Below are positions 43,867 to 52,609 of a stretch of 64,000 bases of DNA, one piece after another. This DNA comes from CBDCNH01 sp965219015. GTDB taxonomy: Bacteria > Pseudomonadota > Alphaproteobacteria > Rhodobacterales > Rhodobacteraceae. Numbering within the stretch: position 1 is the first letter of the stretch; every line of letters starts with the position of its first letter. Under the pieces are notes generated by a model. That model did no database searches. It saw only the letters and a program-made list of their open reading frames with translations, and was not told the DNA's origin. The stretch covers positions 744,001-808,000 of the forward strand of contig CBDCNH010000013.1 in assembly GCA_965219015.1 (NCBI GenBank), in the 5' to 3' direction. A program made the translations under genes and the position numbers.

Positions 43867-44922
43867 ATGCGCGTGGCGCTGTCCGAAGTCCGCAAGTCCT
43901 TCGGCGCGATCGAAGTCGTGAAGGGGCTCGACCTCGACATCGCCGACGGCGAGTTCCTGGTGCTGCTCGGCCCCTCGGGCTGCGGCAAGACGACAGCGCT
44001 CCGGATGGTCGCGGGGCTCGAGTCGGTGACGTCGGGGCGCATCTCGATCGGCGAGCGCGACGTCACCCATGTGCTGCCGAAGTACCGCGACGCGGCGATG
44101 GTGTTCCAGAGCTACGCGCTCTACCCGCACATGACCATCGCGGAGAACATCGGCTATCCGCTGCGGCTGCGGGCGGTGGCGCCGCCGGAGCGTGCAGCGG
44201 CGGTGCGAGCGGCGGCGGGCAAGGTGGATCTCGGGGATCTCCTCGACCGATATCCGCGCCAGCTCTCGGGCGGTCAGCGGCAGCGGGTCGCGCTCGCGCG
44301 CGCAATGGTCCGCCGTCCGAGCGTCTTTCTGATGGACGAGCCGCTGTCGAACCTCGACGCGAAGCTGCGCGGCCACATGCGCTCCGAGCTCAAGCGGTTG
44401 CAGGTCGACCTCGGCGTCACCACGATCTACGTCACCCACGACCAGATCGAGGCGATGACGCTCGCCCACCGGGTCGCCATCATGAACCGCGGGATCGTGC
44501 AGCAGGTCGCCGAACCGCGTCAGATCTACGACGATCCGGCCAATCTCTTCGTCGCAGGCTTCATCGGGTCGCCGCCGATGAACCTCCTGGAGGGAGAGCT
44601 CGACGGCGGCAGCTTCAGGTTTCGCGACGGGAGCCTGCCGACCGCCATTCCGGGAAACCGCCCGAAGGTGACGATCGGCCTGCGCCCGGAGGACTGCCAG
44701 ATCACGGAGCCGGGCATCGGCGGGATCGCGGGGCGGGTCTATGCGCTCGAGCTCATGGGCGATCATACCCTCGTCACGTGCCAGCTCAGCGACACGATGC
44801 TGACCGTGAAAGCGGACAAGGGCGCCGACTTCAGGATGGACGATCCGATCGGCATTTCCTGCCCGGCGAATTGCGTGTTCCTCTTCGACACCGAAGGCGG
44901 CAAGCGTATCCGAGCCGCGTGA
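43867..44922 (+). CDS. CUT1 sugar ABC transporter ATP-binding protein (UgpC/MalK-like)
   Basis: A 351-residue ATPase with Walker A GPSGCGKTTALRMVAGLE, Q-loop FQSYALYPHMT, signature LSGGQRQRVALARAM, Walker B LMDEPLSNLDAKLR and the H-loop VTHDQIEAM. The C-terminal TOBE regulatory domain (about 240-350) contains IGLRPEDCQI. It is the last gene of the importer operon and ends 76 bp before the convergent cutC. Confidence 0.94.
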   Translation: MRVALSEVRKSFGAIEVVKGLDLDIADGEFLVLLGPSGCGKTTALRMVAGLESVTSGRISIGERDVTHVLPKYRDAAMVFQSYALYPHMTIAENIGYPLRLRAVAPPERAAAVRAAAGKVDLGDLLDRYPRQLSGGQRQRVALARAMVRRPSVFLMDEPLSNLDAKLRGHMRSELKRLQVDLGVTTIYVTHDQIEAMTLAHRVAIMNRGIVQQVAEPRQIYDDPANLFVAGFIGSPPMNLLEGELDGGSFRFRDGSLPTAIPGNRPKVTIGLRPEDCQITEPGIGGIAGRVYALELMGDHTLVTCQLSDTMLTVKADKGADFRMDDPIGISCPANCVFLFDTEGGKRIRAA

Positions 44923-44990
44923 ATTTCGCGCGTGCTCGGCAATCGCAGGGCCTGCCATCCGGTCGATCCGGGCGCAGCGTGACCCGCGTG

Positions 44991-45018
44991 TCGTGGGTTC
45001 AAGTCCCGCCTTCGTCAC
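44991..45018 (+). other. tRNA T-arm-like fragment at the cutC 3' end
   Basis: The sequence GTGGG TTCAAGT CCCGC (44993-45009) is a complete T-stem and T-loop. It is followed by CTTCGTC and A, where a tRNA would have the acceptor strand and discriminator. No matching 5' acceptor strand, D-arm or anticodon arm is found upstream, so this is not an intact tRNA. It resembles tRNA-Pro 3' ends most. It overlaps the cutC stop codon. It could be a scar of an integration site or a lost tRNA. Confidence 0.45.
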
Positions 45019-45748
45019 CCTTCGGGCCCAGGGCGTCGAGTGCCGCGCGCAGGGCCGCGACGCGCGCGCTGTCGGTGCATCGCGCGTTGCCCGGCTGGAA
45101 GCCGAACGCCGCGATGGCAGGGTCCGCCGGCGGGAGCGGGCCCGAACACGAGGCATGGACCTCCGTCAGAGGAAGGGACGCGAGGCGGAGCAGGCTCTCC
45201 GCCGTGATCCCGCTGCCCGGCATGATCGTCAGGCGTCCGGCCGCGGCCTCCATCATCGCGCCGAGACGTGCCACGCCGTCGGCCGCGCGCGGGGCGCCCC
45301 CGGACGACAGGATGCGCGGGATGCCGAGCGCCGCCGCAAGCTCCACGGCTTCCACGGGATCGGGTGCCAGATCCACGGCGCGGTTGAGCGTGACGTCGAG
45401 GCCGTCCGCAGCGCGCAGGAGCCGCGCGAGGGTGGCGGCATCGAGGCGGCCGTCGGATCGGCTCGCGCCGAGGACGACGCCACGGGCACCGGCGGCGCGC
45501 AGGCTGGCGATCTCGTCTTCCATCGCGGCGATCTCGGCGGGTGTCCACACGAAGTCGCCGGCGCGCGGGCGGATCATCGCGAGCGCCGGGACGCCGGTGC
45601 GCGCCGCCGCGGCGACGAGCGCCGGCGACGGGGTAAGCCCGCCGAGCGCAAGCGCCGCGCAGGTCTCGAGCCGGTCCGCGCCGCCCCGGACCGCCGCCGC
45701 GAGGCCCTCCGGCGCGTCGACGCAGACCTCGAGGAGGATGCGCGTCAC
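44999..45748 (-). CDS. cutC: CutC family TIM-barrel protein
   Basis: A 249-residue protein of the CutC family. It shows LLEVCVDAPEGLAAAVRGGA near the N-terminus, the ADRLETCAALALGGLTPS block, and MIRPRAGDFVWTPAEIAAME. ILSSGGAPRAADG and MPGSGITAES also match. The copper-homeostasis role in the name is weakly supported; the fold is that of an enzyme. Here it is the last gene of an rpiR-GH20-M81 sugar operon and overlaps the MFS gene as ATGA, so a metabolic role is plausible. Its last codons read through a tRNA-like fragment. Confidence 0.9.
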   Translation of the reverse strand: MTRILLEVCVDAPEGLAAAVRGGADRLETCAALALGGLTPSPALVAAAARTGVPALAMIRPRAGDFVWTPAEIAAMEDEIASLRAAGARGVVLGASRSDGRLDAATLARLLRAADGLDVTLNRAVDLAPDPVEAVELAAALGIPRILSSGGAPRAADGVARLGAMMEAAAGRLTIMPGSGITAESLLRLASLPLTEVHASCSGPLPPADPAIAAFGFQPGNARCTDSARVAALRAALDALGPKGDEGGT

Positions 45749-46953
45749 GCCGTCGCCACCGGATGCCTGCGCCAGCCGTCGAGCACCAGGAGGATGACGC
45801 CGCCCGCGAGGCCCGCGGTCCCGGCAAGGCCCGCGGCCACCGGATAGCCGCCGATCGCGGTGCCGGCGGCGAAGACGGCGGCGCCGATGCCGGCGGCGAG
45901 GAAGTGGTTGACCGCCAGCAGCGAGGCCGAGAGGCCCGGCCGCCCGGCGATCAAGCCGAGGAGGTACGGGATCGGCAGCGTGATGATCGCCGCCGCGGCG
46001 ATGCCGCCGACGACGCTCGCGGCATGGACCTGCACCATGCCGTGCGCGGTGGCGAGGCCGATGAGGTAGAGGGCGTAGAGCGTCCCGCTGACGGCGAGCG
46101 CGACGGGCATCGAGAGGCGTCGGCTCACCAAGGCCCAGACGAAGATGAAGACCACCTCCAGGAGGGCCACGTAGCCGACGATCAGCCCGACATCGGCGGT
46201 GGTGCCGCCCGCACGGCCGGCGACGATCAGCGGCAGGATCGCGGCGTTGACGTGCAGCACCGACGTCGCGAGCGCCACGCCCGCGAGGCGCAGCACGAGG
46301 CCCGGGGCGGCGAGCGCGGCGAGGCCGGCAAGGCCGGGACGCGCCGCGCGCGCGGCCTCGGGGCGGTCGGGGGGAAGCCCGGTCGCGAGGACGCCAAACC
46401 CCGCCGCCGCGAAGAGCGCGCCCGCGAGGTACGCCGGCAGCATCGACGCGCGGCCCTGGAGCGCCAGCCCGACCGCGCCCGGCACCAGCACCCAGCCGAG
46501 GGAGACCGTCATCCTGAGGAGCGCGCCCACCTCCTCGGCGTCGGTGCGGGCGAACGCTGCGGCGTGGCTCTGCACCTTGGCGAAGAGGAGGGCGTTCGAG
46601 GCGCTCCAGACGGCGAGCGGGCCGATCGCGGCGGCGGCGAACACGGCCGGCGAGGGGAAGGCCCAGACGGCGGCGAAGCCCGCGGCGCCGATGGCCGTGG
46701 TGGCGAGGAGGGCGGCGCGGTAGCGCGCGCGCCGGTCGGCGAGAAGCCCGATGCCGACGCTCGCCGTCACGTTCGCCACGGCCGCCGCGAAGATGACGGC
46801 GGCGTAGACCGCGTCCGGCATCCCGAGCTCGCGGATCGCGACGATCGCCTGGTAGGGCGAGGTGGCGGCGCCCGCGAAGCCGTAGAGCAGGATCCCGGCG
46901 GTGCCCGCGCGCACGACCCGGTGCCGGCGCAGGATCGGAAGGAAGGGTATCAT
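45745..46953 (-). CDS. Major facilitator superfamily transporter
   Basis: A 402-residue protein with twelve hydrophobic segments. The loop after helix 2 (GIGLLADRRARYRAALL) is motif A of the MFS. The pattern of small residues and the overall length resemble SetA-type sugar efflux or drug-resistance carriers, but this is not decisive. It overlaps both the M81 gene upstream and cutC downstream by 4 bp. It may export or import an intermediate of the surrounding pathway. Confidence 0.88.
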   Translation of the reverse strand: MIPFLPILRRHRVVRAGTAGILLYGFAGAATSPYQAIVAIRELGMPDAVYAAVIFAAAVANVTASVGIGLLADRRARYRAALLATTAIGAAGFAAVWAFPSPAVFAAAAIGPLAVWSASNALLFAKVQSHAAAFARTDAEEVGALLRMTVSLGWVLVPGAVGLALQGRASMLPAYLAGALFAAAGFGVLATGLPPDRPEAARAARPGLAGLAALAAPGLVLRLAGVALATSVLHVNAAILPLIVAGRAGGTTADVGLIVGYVALLEVVFIFVWALVSRRLSMPVALAVSGTLYALYLIGLATAHGMVQVHAASVVGGIAAAAIITLPIPYLLGLIAGRPGLSASLLAVNHFLAAGIGAAVFAAGTAIGGYPVAAGLAGTAGLAGGVILLVLDGWRRHPVATA

Positions 46954-48398
46954 GCGCGAAAGCGCGCCGATGCGATGGCGCGGGCCGTGTAGCGCGGAGC
47001 CGGCCCGAAGGGCAGGGTGCCCGGGCGGCGGCGAAGGTTCGGCAGCCGGGCGATGTCCTGGTTCACCACGCCGCAGGTCAGGGCCATCAGCGACGGATTG
47101 GCGAGCGGGGCGAGCTCCGGCGAGAGATACCCCGACTTGACGACGAGGAGCCGGGTCCGACCCGGGTCGAGGCCAAGGCGCGTGAAGTCGGCGATGTCGT
47201 GGTACGGACGGCGGCGGGCGGCGAGGACGACCGTGATGCCGCCGATCACGACGACAGCCTGGCGCTCGGCGGGCCTGGTGGGCCCGGCAGGATCATGGAG
47301 GCGTAGCACGCGTGCCTCCGCCCGGACGCGGACGCCGCTCGGGTCGAGGGTTGCGCCGATGTCGAGCGCAAGCGTCGCGCCCTCTCCGGCGGCGAACGAG
47401 GCCGCCACGGCAGGACGGTCGCTGATGCCGGCGACGAGGGCGCCTTGCCAGTCGCGGGCGATCAGCGCCGCGAGCACGTCGGCACGGTCCCCCACGCCGC
47501 CGCCGGTGGGGTTGTCGCCCGAGTCCGCGAGGATGACGGGCGCGGTGGTCGCCGCGGCCGCGGCGTCGAGCATCGCGTCGAGCGGGCCGGTCGGCACGCC
47601 GAAGCCGAACTGGTCGCGGGCGGACCAGAACGCCGCTGCGATCTCCTCGGCGGCGGCCAGCGCCGCGGCGCGGTCGGTGCCGGTCACGACGGCGGCCGCG
47701 GTCGCGCGCGGCTCGTCGGCCCAGACGTAGCCGATCATCAGGTCGGCCCGCCAGATCCCCGGCCGGGTCCCGAACGCCGGGAGCGCCGCATAGAGCGACC
47801 GCGCAGGCTCGTCCTCGGTGGAGCTCCGTTCGCCGGGCAGCAAGAGCGGCACCGGCGCCCAGGCGATGCCGGCGCGGGGCGTCTCGCGCAAGAGGTGCAG
47901 CAGCATGTCCCATGCCGCCGCCATCGTCTCGCGCACGTCGGTGTGCGGTGCCGTGCGGTACGCCGCGAAGATGTCGAGCGCATCGACGATCCGCTGGCTG
48001 ACGTTGCCGTGGAGGTCGTAGCTCGCGGCGATGGGGATGCCCGCGCCGACGATCGCGCGGACAGCGGCGATCCAGTCGCCCTCGGCATCGTCCATGCCCT
48101 CGACGTGCATCGCGCCGTGCATGGCGAGATAGACGCCGTCGACGGGGAGCGCGGCGCGGAGGCGGTCGAGGAACTCTTCGCGCAACGCGGCATAGGTCGT
48201 CCGCGCCAGCGGTCCGCCCGGCACGGCGCGGGCGTGCAGGAGCGGGCGGACCTCGACCCCGGAGCGCTGCAGGAACCCGAAATGGGCGGCACCCGTCAAC
48301 GCCTCTCCACGCAGCACCGCGAAGTCCTCGGGCACCATGAGGACCGGCGAATACGTCGAGCATTCGGTGTGGATGCCGCCGACGGCAATGCGCGTCAC
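46950..48398 (-). CDS. M81 family (MlrC-like) metallohydrolase
   Basis: A 482-residue member of the M81/MlrC family. The N-terminus is VGGIHTECSTYSP. Putative metal ligands are in LAMHGAM (94-97), YDLHGN (127-132) and APHTD (150-154). A conserved DSGDNPTGGGVGD loop starts the C-terminal domain, which ends with VVKSGYLSPELAP. MlrC cleaves linearised microcystin, but most relatives have unknown substrates. It is coupled 4 bp after a GH20 gene, and a second M81 gene lies in the divergent operon, so a role in amide or peptide cleavage of an amino-sugar compound is plausible. Confidence 0.9.
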   Translation of the reverse strand: MTRIAVGGIHTECSTYSPVLMVPEDFAVLRGEALTGAAHFGFLQRSGVEVRPLLHARAVPGGPLARTTYAALREEFLDRLRAALPVDGVYLAMHGAMHVEGMDDAEGDWIAAVRAIVGAGIPIAASYDLHGNVSQRIVDALDIFAAYRTAPHTDVRETMAAAWDMLLHLLRETPRAGIAWAPVPLLLPGERSSTEDEPARSLYAALPAFGTRPGIWRADLMIGYVWADEPRATAAAVVTGTDRAAALAAAEEIAAAFWSARDQFGFGVPTGPLDAMLDAAAAATTAPVILADSGDNPTGGGVGDRADVLAALIARDWQGALVAGISDRPAVAASFAAGEGATLALDIGATLDPSGVRVRAEARVLRLHDPAGPTRPAERQAVVVIGGITVVLAARRRPYHDIADFTRLGLDPGRTRLLVVKSGYLSPELAPLANPSLMALTCGVVNQDIARLPNLRRRPGTLPFGPAPRYTARAIASARFRA

Positions 48399-48401
48399 CG
48401 C

Positions 48402-50306
48402 TCAGAGCCGCGGGTTGCCGAGCGCCTGCACGGCGAAGCGGAGCCAGTCCTTGCAGGCGGCGGGCGTCCAGGCGGTCTCGGCCATCGCGGCGAGGCGCGG
48501 GAACACGAGGTCGTTGAAGTAGTCGCGCGTGTGGAAATGCTCACTCCAGATGCAGGCCTGGATGCCGCGGAACCGGCCGCGGAGCTCGGGCGGGAAGCTC
48601 GCCTCGGCGTCGTAGGCGTAGGACTGCTCGGGCGTCGAGGAGCCCGCCCAGCCGGCGCCCGGCTCGAGCCACGCGGGCGACTGCGCCATGTCGAGGTAAT
48701 AGGCCTGGCCCGGCGTGATGACCACGTCGTAGCCCTCGCGCGCCAGGGCGGCGCCCACCTGCGGGTTCTGCCAGGCCATCAGCAGCGTGCCCTCGGGCGG
48801 CACGCCGCCGCCATGCGCCACCTCGTCCCAGCCGACGAGGACGCGGTCGCGCGCGGTGAGCATCGCCTTCACGCGGCGCAGGAACAGCGATTGCAGCTCG
48901 AACGTGTCCGTCAGCCCCTCGCGCTGCATCAGCGCGCGCGCCAGCGGCGAGGCGAGCCAGGCGTCCTGCGCCACCTCGTCGCCGCCGACGTGGATGTGCC
49001 GCGACGGAAACACGGCGACCATCGCGTCGAACACGAGGCCGAGCGCGTCGTAGGTCGCCTCGATGGCGGGGTTGAGCGCGTTGTTGAAATAGCCCTGCAC
49101 AGAGACGTAGCTTGGCGGCTCGTCCGGGTCGACGAGATGCGGCAGAGCAGCCAGCATGGCGGCGGAATGGCCGGGAATGTCGATCTCGGGCACGACCTCG
49201 ATGCCGAGGCCCGCGGCATGCGCGACGACGGCGTGCAGATCGGCCGTGGTGTAGAACTGCGTCCGCGGGGCCGCGGGATCGCCGAGCTGCGGCAGAAGCG
49301 GGCCGTCCGCGCCGCGCGTGGCGCCGATGGTGGTGAGCGCCGGCAGGCCGGGCACCTCGAAGCGCCAGCCCTCGTCGTCCGTCAGGTGCCAGTGGAACAC
49401 GTTGAGGCGGTGCCACGCGAGGATGTCGAGCACGCGCATCACGTCCTCCGCCGGCCAGAAGTGCCGCGACACGTCGAGGTGGCATCCGCGCCACCCGTAG
49501 CGCGGCGCATCGTCGATGACGCCCGAGGCCGGGAAGCGGTAGAGGTCCGGCGCGGTGGCGGCACCGTGGAGGAGGTGGAGAAGCGCGGTGAGCCCGTGCC
49601 GGCAGCCGTCGGCGCCGGCGCTCTCGAGGCGGATCGTGGGGCCGAAGCTCAGCCGGTAGGCGCTCGGCGCCATCGCGACGTCGGTGGCGAAGGCGACGGG
49701 GCGGCTGCCGGGGCAGGGGGTGAGCGCCACCGCCGCGCGGGCGGTCGGGAAGAGCCGTCGGTGGAGCGCGCCGGCGGCGGCGAGCGCCGCGAGGTCCGCG
49801 GGGGTCGCGGCGTCGTCGCGCGTCAGCACGAGGGGCGTCGCGCCCGGCACGAGGTCGAGATGCGCGGGCCAGGGCAGCAGCGCGTAGGGCTCCGTCAGCC
49901 GGCCCTCGGGCAGGCGTGCGGGCGGCTCCTCCGGCACGCCCGACCCGAGCATGAGCTCGCCCACCTCGGCATCGACATGGACGCCGTCGGCACGGGTGAC
50001 GTACGCGGTCTTGACCCCGTCGCCGCGGTGGAACGGCGAGCGGTTGAGACCCGACACGCTGAACGTCCACGCGCCTCCCGGCGGCACGGAATGGCCGTCC
50101 GGCGGCGCGAAGCGGTGATGGTTCGCGTCCCGCTGCAGGAACCGTGCGTTCTCGGGCGGCGGGGCGTCGGGCATCACGCGCGTGATGGCGGTGTAGCTCA
50201 GCTCGAAGTCCGCGAGCGCCGATGCGGTGAGGTTGTGGAGCGTGACGGTCAGCGTGCCCGCGGGCAGGGGCTCGGGGGCCCAGGCGTTCTCGATGCGGTA
50301 GGTCAT
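48402..50306 (-). CDS. GH20 beta-N-acetylhexosaminidase
   Basis: A 634-residue glycoside hydrolase. An N-terminal beta-rich domain (1-110) and a GH20b domain (about 130-265) precede the catalytic barrel. Barrel landmarks are YGWRGCHLDVSRHFW (R273, D278, R281), FHWHLTDDEGWRFEV, VVPEIDIPGHSAAML, and the catalytic pair D443-E444 in HIHVGGDEVA. W-containing motifs near the C-terminus (LMAWQNPQ, ACIWSEHFHTRDYF) line the pocket. There is no signal peptide, so it probably acts on imported sugars in the cytoplasm. It should remove terminal GlcNAc or GalNAc. Confidence 0.93.
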   Translation of the reverse strand: MTYRIENAWAPEPLPAGTLTVTLHNLTASALADFELSYTAITRVMPDAPPPENARFLQRDANHHRFAPPDGHSVPPGGAWTFSVSGLNRSPFHRGDGVKTAYVTRADGVHVDAEVGELMLGSGVPEEPPARLPEGRLTEPYALLPWPAHLDLVPGATPLVLTRDDAATPADLAALAAAGALHRRLFPTARAAVALTPCPGSRPVAFATDVAMAPSAYRLSFGPTIRLESAGADGCRHGLTALLHLLHGAATAPDLYRFPASGVIDDAPRYGWRGCHLDVSRHFWPAEDVMRVLDILAWHRLNVFHWHLTDDEGWRFEVPGLPALTTIGATRGADGPLLPQLGDPAAPRTQFYTTADLHAVVAHAAGLGIEVVPEIDIPGHSAAMLAALPHLVDPDEPPSYVSVQGYFNNALNPAIEATYDALGLVFDAMVAVFPSRHIHVGGDEVAQDAWLASPLARALMQREGLTDTFELQSLFLRRVKAMLTARDRVLVGWDEVAHGGGVPPEGTLLMAWQNPQVGAALAREGYDVVITPGQAYYLDMAQSPAWLEPGAGWAGSSTPEQSYAYDAEASFPPELRGRFRGIQACIWSEHFHTRDYFNDLVFPRLAAMAETAWTPAACKDWLRFAVQALGNPRL

Positions 50307-50313
50307 GGGACTC

Positions 50314-51111
50314 TCAGGCAGGGGGATCGTAGTCGGGTGACTGGCTGAAGGTGCGGGCGAGCCCGGGCGTGCCCGCGGTCAGGCCGCAATCGACCGGCAG
50401 GCAGATGCCGGTGATCGCCGCCGCCTCGGGCCCGGCGAGGAAGGCGACGGCGGCCGCCACCTCGCCTGGCGTCGCGACGCGGCCGAGGGGGTAATGCGCG
50501 GCAGCCTCGGCCATCACGGCAGGGTTCGCCCGCCGCCGTGCCTCCCAGGCCCGCGTGGCGACGGTGCCGGGCGCGACCGCGTTGGCGCGCAGGCCCTGGC
50601 GGCCGTACTCCACCGCGATGAGCCGCGTGAGCTGGATCATGCCCGCCTTGGCGGCGCTGTAGGCCGGATGGCCGTAGACGCCGAGGCCGTTGACGGAGGC
50701 CACGTTGACGACCGAGCCTCGCGCCGCGACGAGGGCCGCGCGAAACGCCTCGAAGCAATGCCACGCGGCGTCGAGGTTGAGCGCGCGGTCGGCGGCCCAG
50801 AGGCGGGACGTGGTCTGCCCGAGGCTGGCCGCTCCGGCCCCTCCGGCAGCGTTGACGAGGGTGGACACGGGGCCGAGGTTCGCGACACGCGCCGCCAGAG
50901 CCGCGACGGCGGCCGCATCCGTGACGTCGCACGCGAGCGCCTGCGCGGCGGCACCGATGTCCGTCGCGACGGCCTCGGCGCCGGCCGCGTCGCGGTCCAC
51001 GATCACCACGCCCGCATGGCTCTCGGCGAGCCGGCGCGCGATGGCCCGGCCGATGTCGCCGGCGCCTCCGGTGACGACGGCAAGGCCGGGAGACATGTCG
51101 GGCGCGGTCAT
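50314..51111 (-). CDS. Short-chain dehydrogenase/reductase (FabG-like)
   Basis: A 265-residue classical SDR. The NAD(P) motif is VTGGAGDIGRAIARRL, the structural motif VNAAGGAG, the catalytic serine lies in VVNVASVNG, and the YSAAK catalytic motif lies in HPAYSAAKAGM. The C-terminal half has PLGRVATPGEVAAAVAFLAG. ATG 51111 comes right after the rpiR stop (TGAGATG). An oxidation of a sugar or sugar acid in the local pathway is likely; the substrate is unknown. Confidence 0.9.
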   Translation of the reverse strand: MTAPDMSPGLAVVTGGAGDIGRAIARRLAESHAGVVIVDRDAAGAEAVATDIGAAAQALACDVTDAAAVAALAARVANLGPVSTLVNAAGGAGAASLGQTTSRLWAADRALNLDAAWHCFEAFRAALVAARGSVVNVASVNGLGVYGHPAYSAAKAGMIQLTRLIAVEYGRQGLRANAVAPGTVATRAWEARRRANPAVMAEAAAHYPLGRVATPGEVAAAVAFLAGPEAAAITGICLPVDCGLTAGTPGLARTFSQSPDYDPPA

Positions 51112-51112
51112 C

Positions 51113-51982
51113 TCAGTCCCCGAGGATCTGGCGGTCGTCGTCGTCGCGGTGACGGACGAGCTGTTCCTTGATCCCGCGCAGGAGCCGCGTCGCGCGGGGC
51201 CGGTCGGCGCAGGCGACGAGCGTCGCGAGGATGTCGATGACCGCAAGGCAGGCGAACCGGGTCGAGGTGGGCCGCAGCACGTTCATCCCCTCGGGGAGGT
51301 CGACCGCGATCACCACGTCCGCGGCCTCGGCGACGGGGGAGCGGCTCTGCGTGAGCGCGATGGTCGGGATGCCGCGGTCCTGCAACGCGCGAAACGCTTG
51401 CACGAGCGCCGCGTTGCGCCCCGAGAACGACGATCCGAACACCACGTCGCCGGGCACCGAGGCGGCCGCGAGCATCAGGTTCATCGCGTCGTCCGACGAG
51501 GCCGAGATCCGGCACCCGAGACGGAACAGGCGGTTGTGCAACTCATGCACGATCATCGACGAATTGCCCCCCGAGCCGAAGGCGTGGATCATCTCCGCCG
51601 CGCCGAGCAGCCCCGCCGCCGCTTCGATGGCCCTGAGGTCGAGCGCCTGGTGCATCTGGAAGAGCGCGTTCTGCGCCTTGCCGACGATGTCCTCGGCGAC
51701 CGTGGCGGGTGTCGCGGGGATGCCCGCGGTCTCGGGCCGCAGGTAGCGCAGGCCGACATAGGCACTGCGCGCGAGCCGGAGCTTGAAATCGGCATAGCCC
51801 TGAAATCCGAGCCGGCGACAGAACCGCGTCACCGTCGGCGGCGAGACCTCGGCGCGCTGGGCGAGCTCCACGATGGAGGCGTTGAGCACGAATTCCGAAT
51901 CCTCGATCACGATCCGCGCAAGCTGCTTCTCGAGCGCGGTCAGCCGCTCTCCCTCGTCGATCAGTGCCGTGTAGATGTCCAT
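51113..51982 (-). CDS. RpiR-family transcriptional regulator (HTH + SIS)
   Basis: A 289-residue repressor/activator. The N-terminal winged HTH (about 15-80) includes SIVELAQRAEVSPPTVTRFC and RRLGFQGYADFK, the family signature. The SIS domain (about 120-255) binds a phosphosugar, with HAFGSGGNSSMIVHELHNR. It is first in a six-gene operon and diverges from a second operon. Both are probably controlled from the 125-bp region between them, where a GAAA-N4-TTTC site lies. The inducer is presumably an amino-sugar phosphate. Confidence 0.93.
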   Translation of the reverse strand: MDIYTALIDEGERLTALEKQLARIVIEDSEFVLNASIVELAQRAEVSPPTVTRFCRRLGFQGYADFKLRLARSAYVGLRYLRPETAGIPATPATVAEDIVGKAQNALFQMHQALDLRAIEAAAGLLGAAEMIHAFGSGGNSSMIVHELHNRLFRLGCRISASSDDAMNLMLAAASVPGDVVFGSSFSGRNAALVQAFRALQDRGIPTIALTQSRSPVAEAADVVIAVDLPEGMNVLRPTSTRFACLAVIDILATLVACADRPRATRLLRGIKEQLVRHRDDDDRQILGD

Positions 51983-52032
51983 GCCGCTCTAATCGTCATT
52001 CCAAGGAGAGCCGTAAATCTTTTTCTCGGGCG

Positions 52033-52098
52033 TTGACATACCGGCACAGGACGGCGGATGTTTCCATCCGCAATCCGCGTTCTGTCGAAACTATTTTC
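52033..52098 (+). promoter_or_regulatory. Divergent control region: TTGACA, palindrome and RpiR-type operator
   Basis: TTGACA (52033-52038) is a consensus -35 element reading towards the plus-strand operon. It is followed by the perfect inverted repeat GCGGATG-TTTC-CATCCGC (52054-52071), which covers the expected -10 position. The RpiR/HexR-type palindrome GAAA-CTAT-TTTC lies at 52087-52098, 10 bp before the ATG of the first plus-strand gene. Binding there would block that gene and could regulate rpiR itself. Confidence 0.55.
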
Positions 52099-52108
52099 AG
52101 GCCCGACC

Positions 52109-52606
52109 ATGCGTGATCCCGAAGCGAACCCCTTTCCCGAGACCGACGCGGCACGGAGCGCGATCTGGGAGATGCTGGTCGCGCGCGACATCGACGCCTT
52201 CCTCGCCGTCGACTGGACCCGCGTGGCGGGCGATTTCGTGGCCGCGGGGTTCACCGGCCTCGACGCCCGCTTCCGTCCGGCGCCCGACGACTGGCGCCTC
52301 ACCTTTCCGACGCTCGACGCCTACCGCGATGCCTGGCTCGCCGAGGCCCGTGCGGCGCAGGCGGCGCGCGATCAGGGTCGCTACGCCGAGGATGCGCGCG
52401 CCGCGATCTTCCAGGCCACGCGCCTCGACGAGATCGAACTCGACGGCGACGCCGCCCTGGCGCGCAAGCGCTTCGACGGCGGCATCGCCCTGACGGATGG
52501 CGGTCGCGAGCGGATGAACTGGCAGACGCTCTACATCTGCCGCGAGGAGGCCGGGCGGTGGCGCATCGCGGGCTTCGTGGGCTACCTGCCGCACGTGGCG
52601 GACTGA
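52109..52606 (+). CDS. NTF2-like/SnoaL-like small protein
   Basis: A 165-residue protein with the alpha+beta cone pattern of NTF2-like folds: an N-terminal helix (AARSAIWEMLVARDIDAFLA), then strands ending in WQTLYICREEAGRWRIAGFV. The function is not known. ATG 52109 is chosen because an earlier start at 52058 would place the RpiR-type operator inside the coding region. It is the first gene of the plus-strand operon and ends 3 bp before the second M81 gene. Confidence 0.7.
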   Translation: MRDPEANPFPETDAARSAIWEMLVARDIDAFLAVDWTRVAGDFVAAGFTGLDARFRPAPDDWRLTFPTLDAYRDAWLAEARAAQAARDQGRYAEDARAAIFQATRLDEIELDGDAALARKRFDGGIALTDGGRERMNWQTLYICREEAGRWRIAGFVGYLPHVAD

Positions 52607-52609
52607 CGG

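Noticed and set aside
44923..45020. An intact tRNA gene
   Set aside because: Only the T-arm and acceptor-like 3' end are present; no pairing 5' acceptor strand, D-arm or anticodon arm could be drawn.
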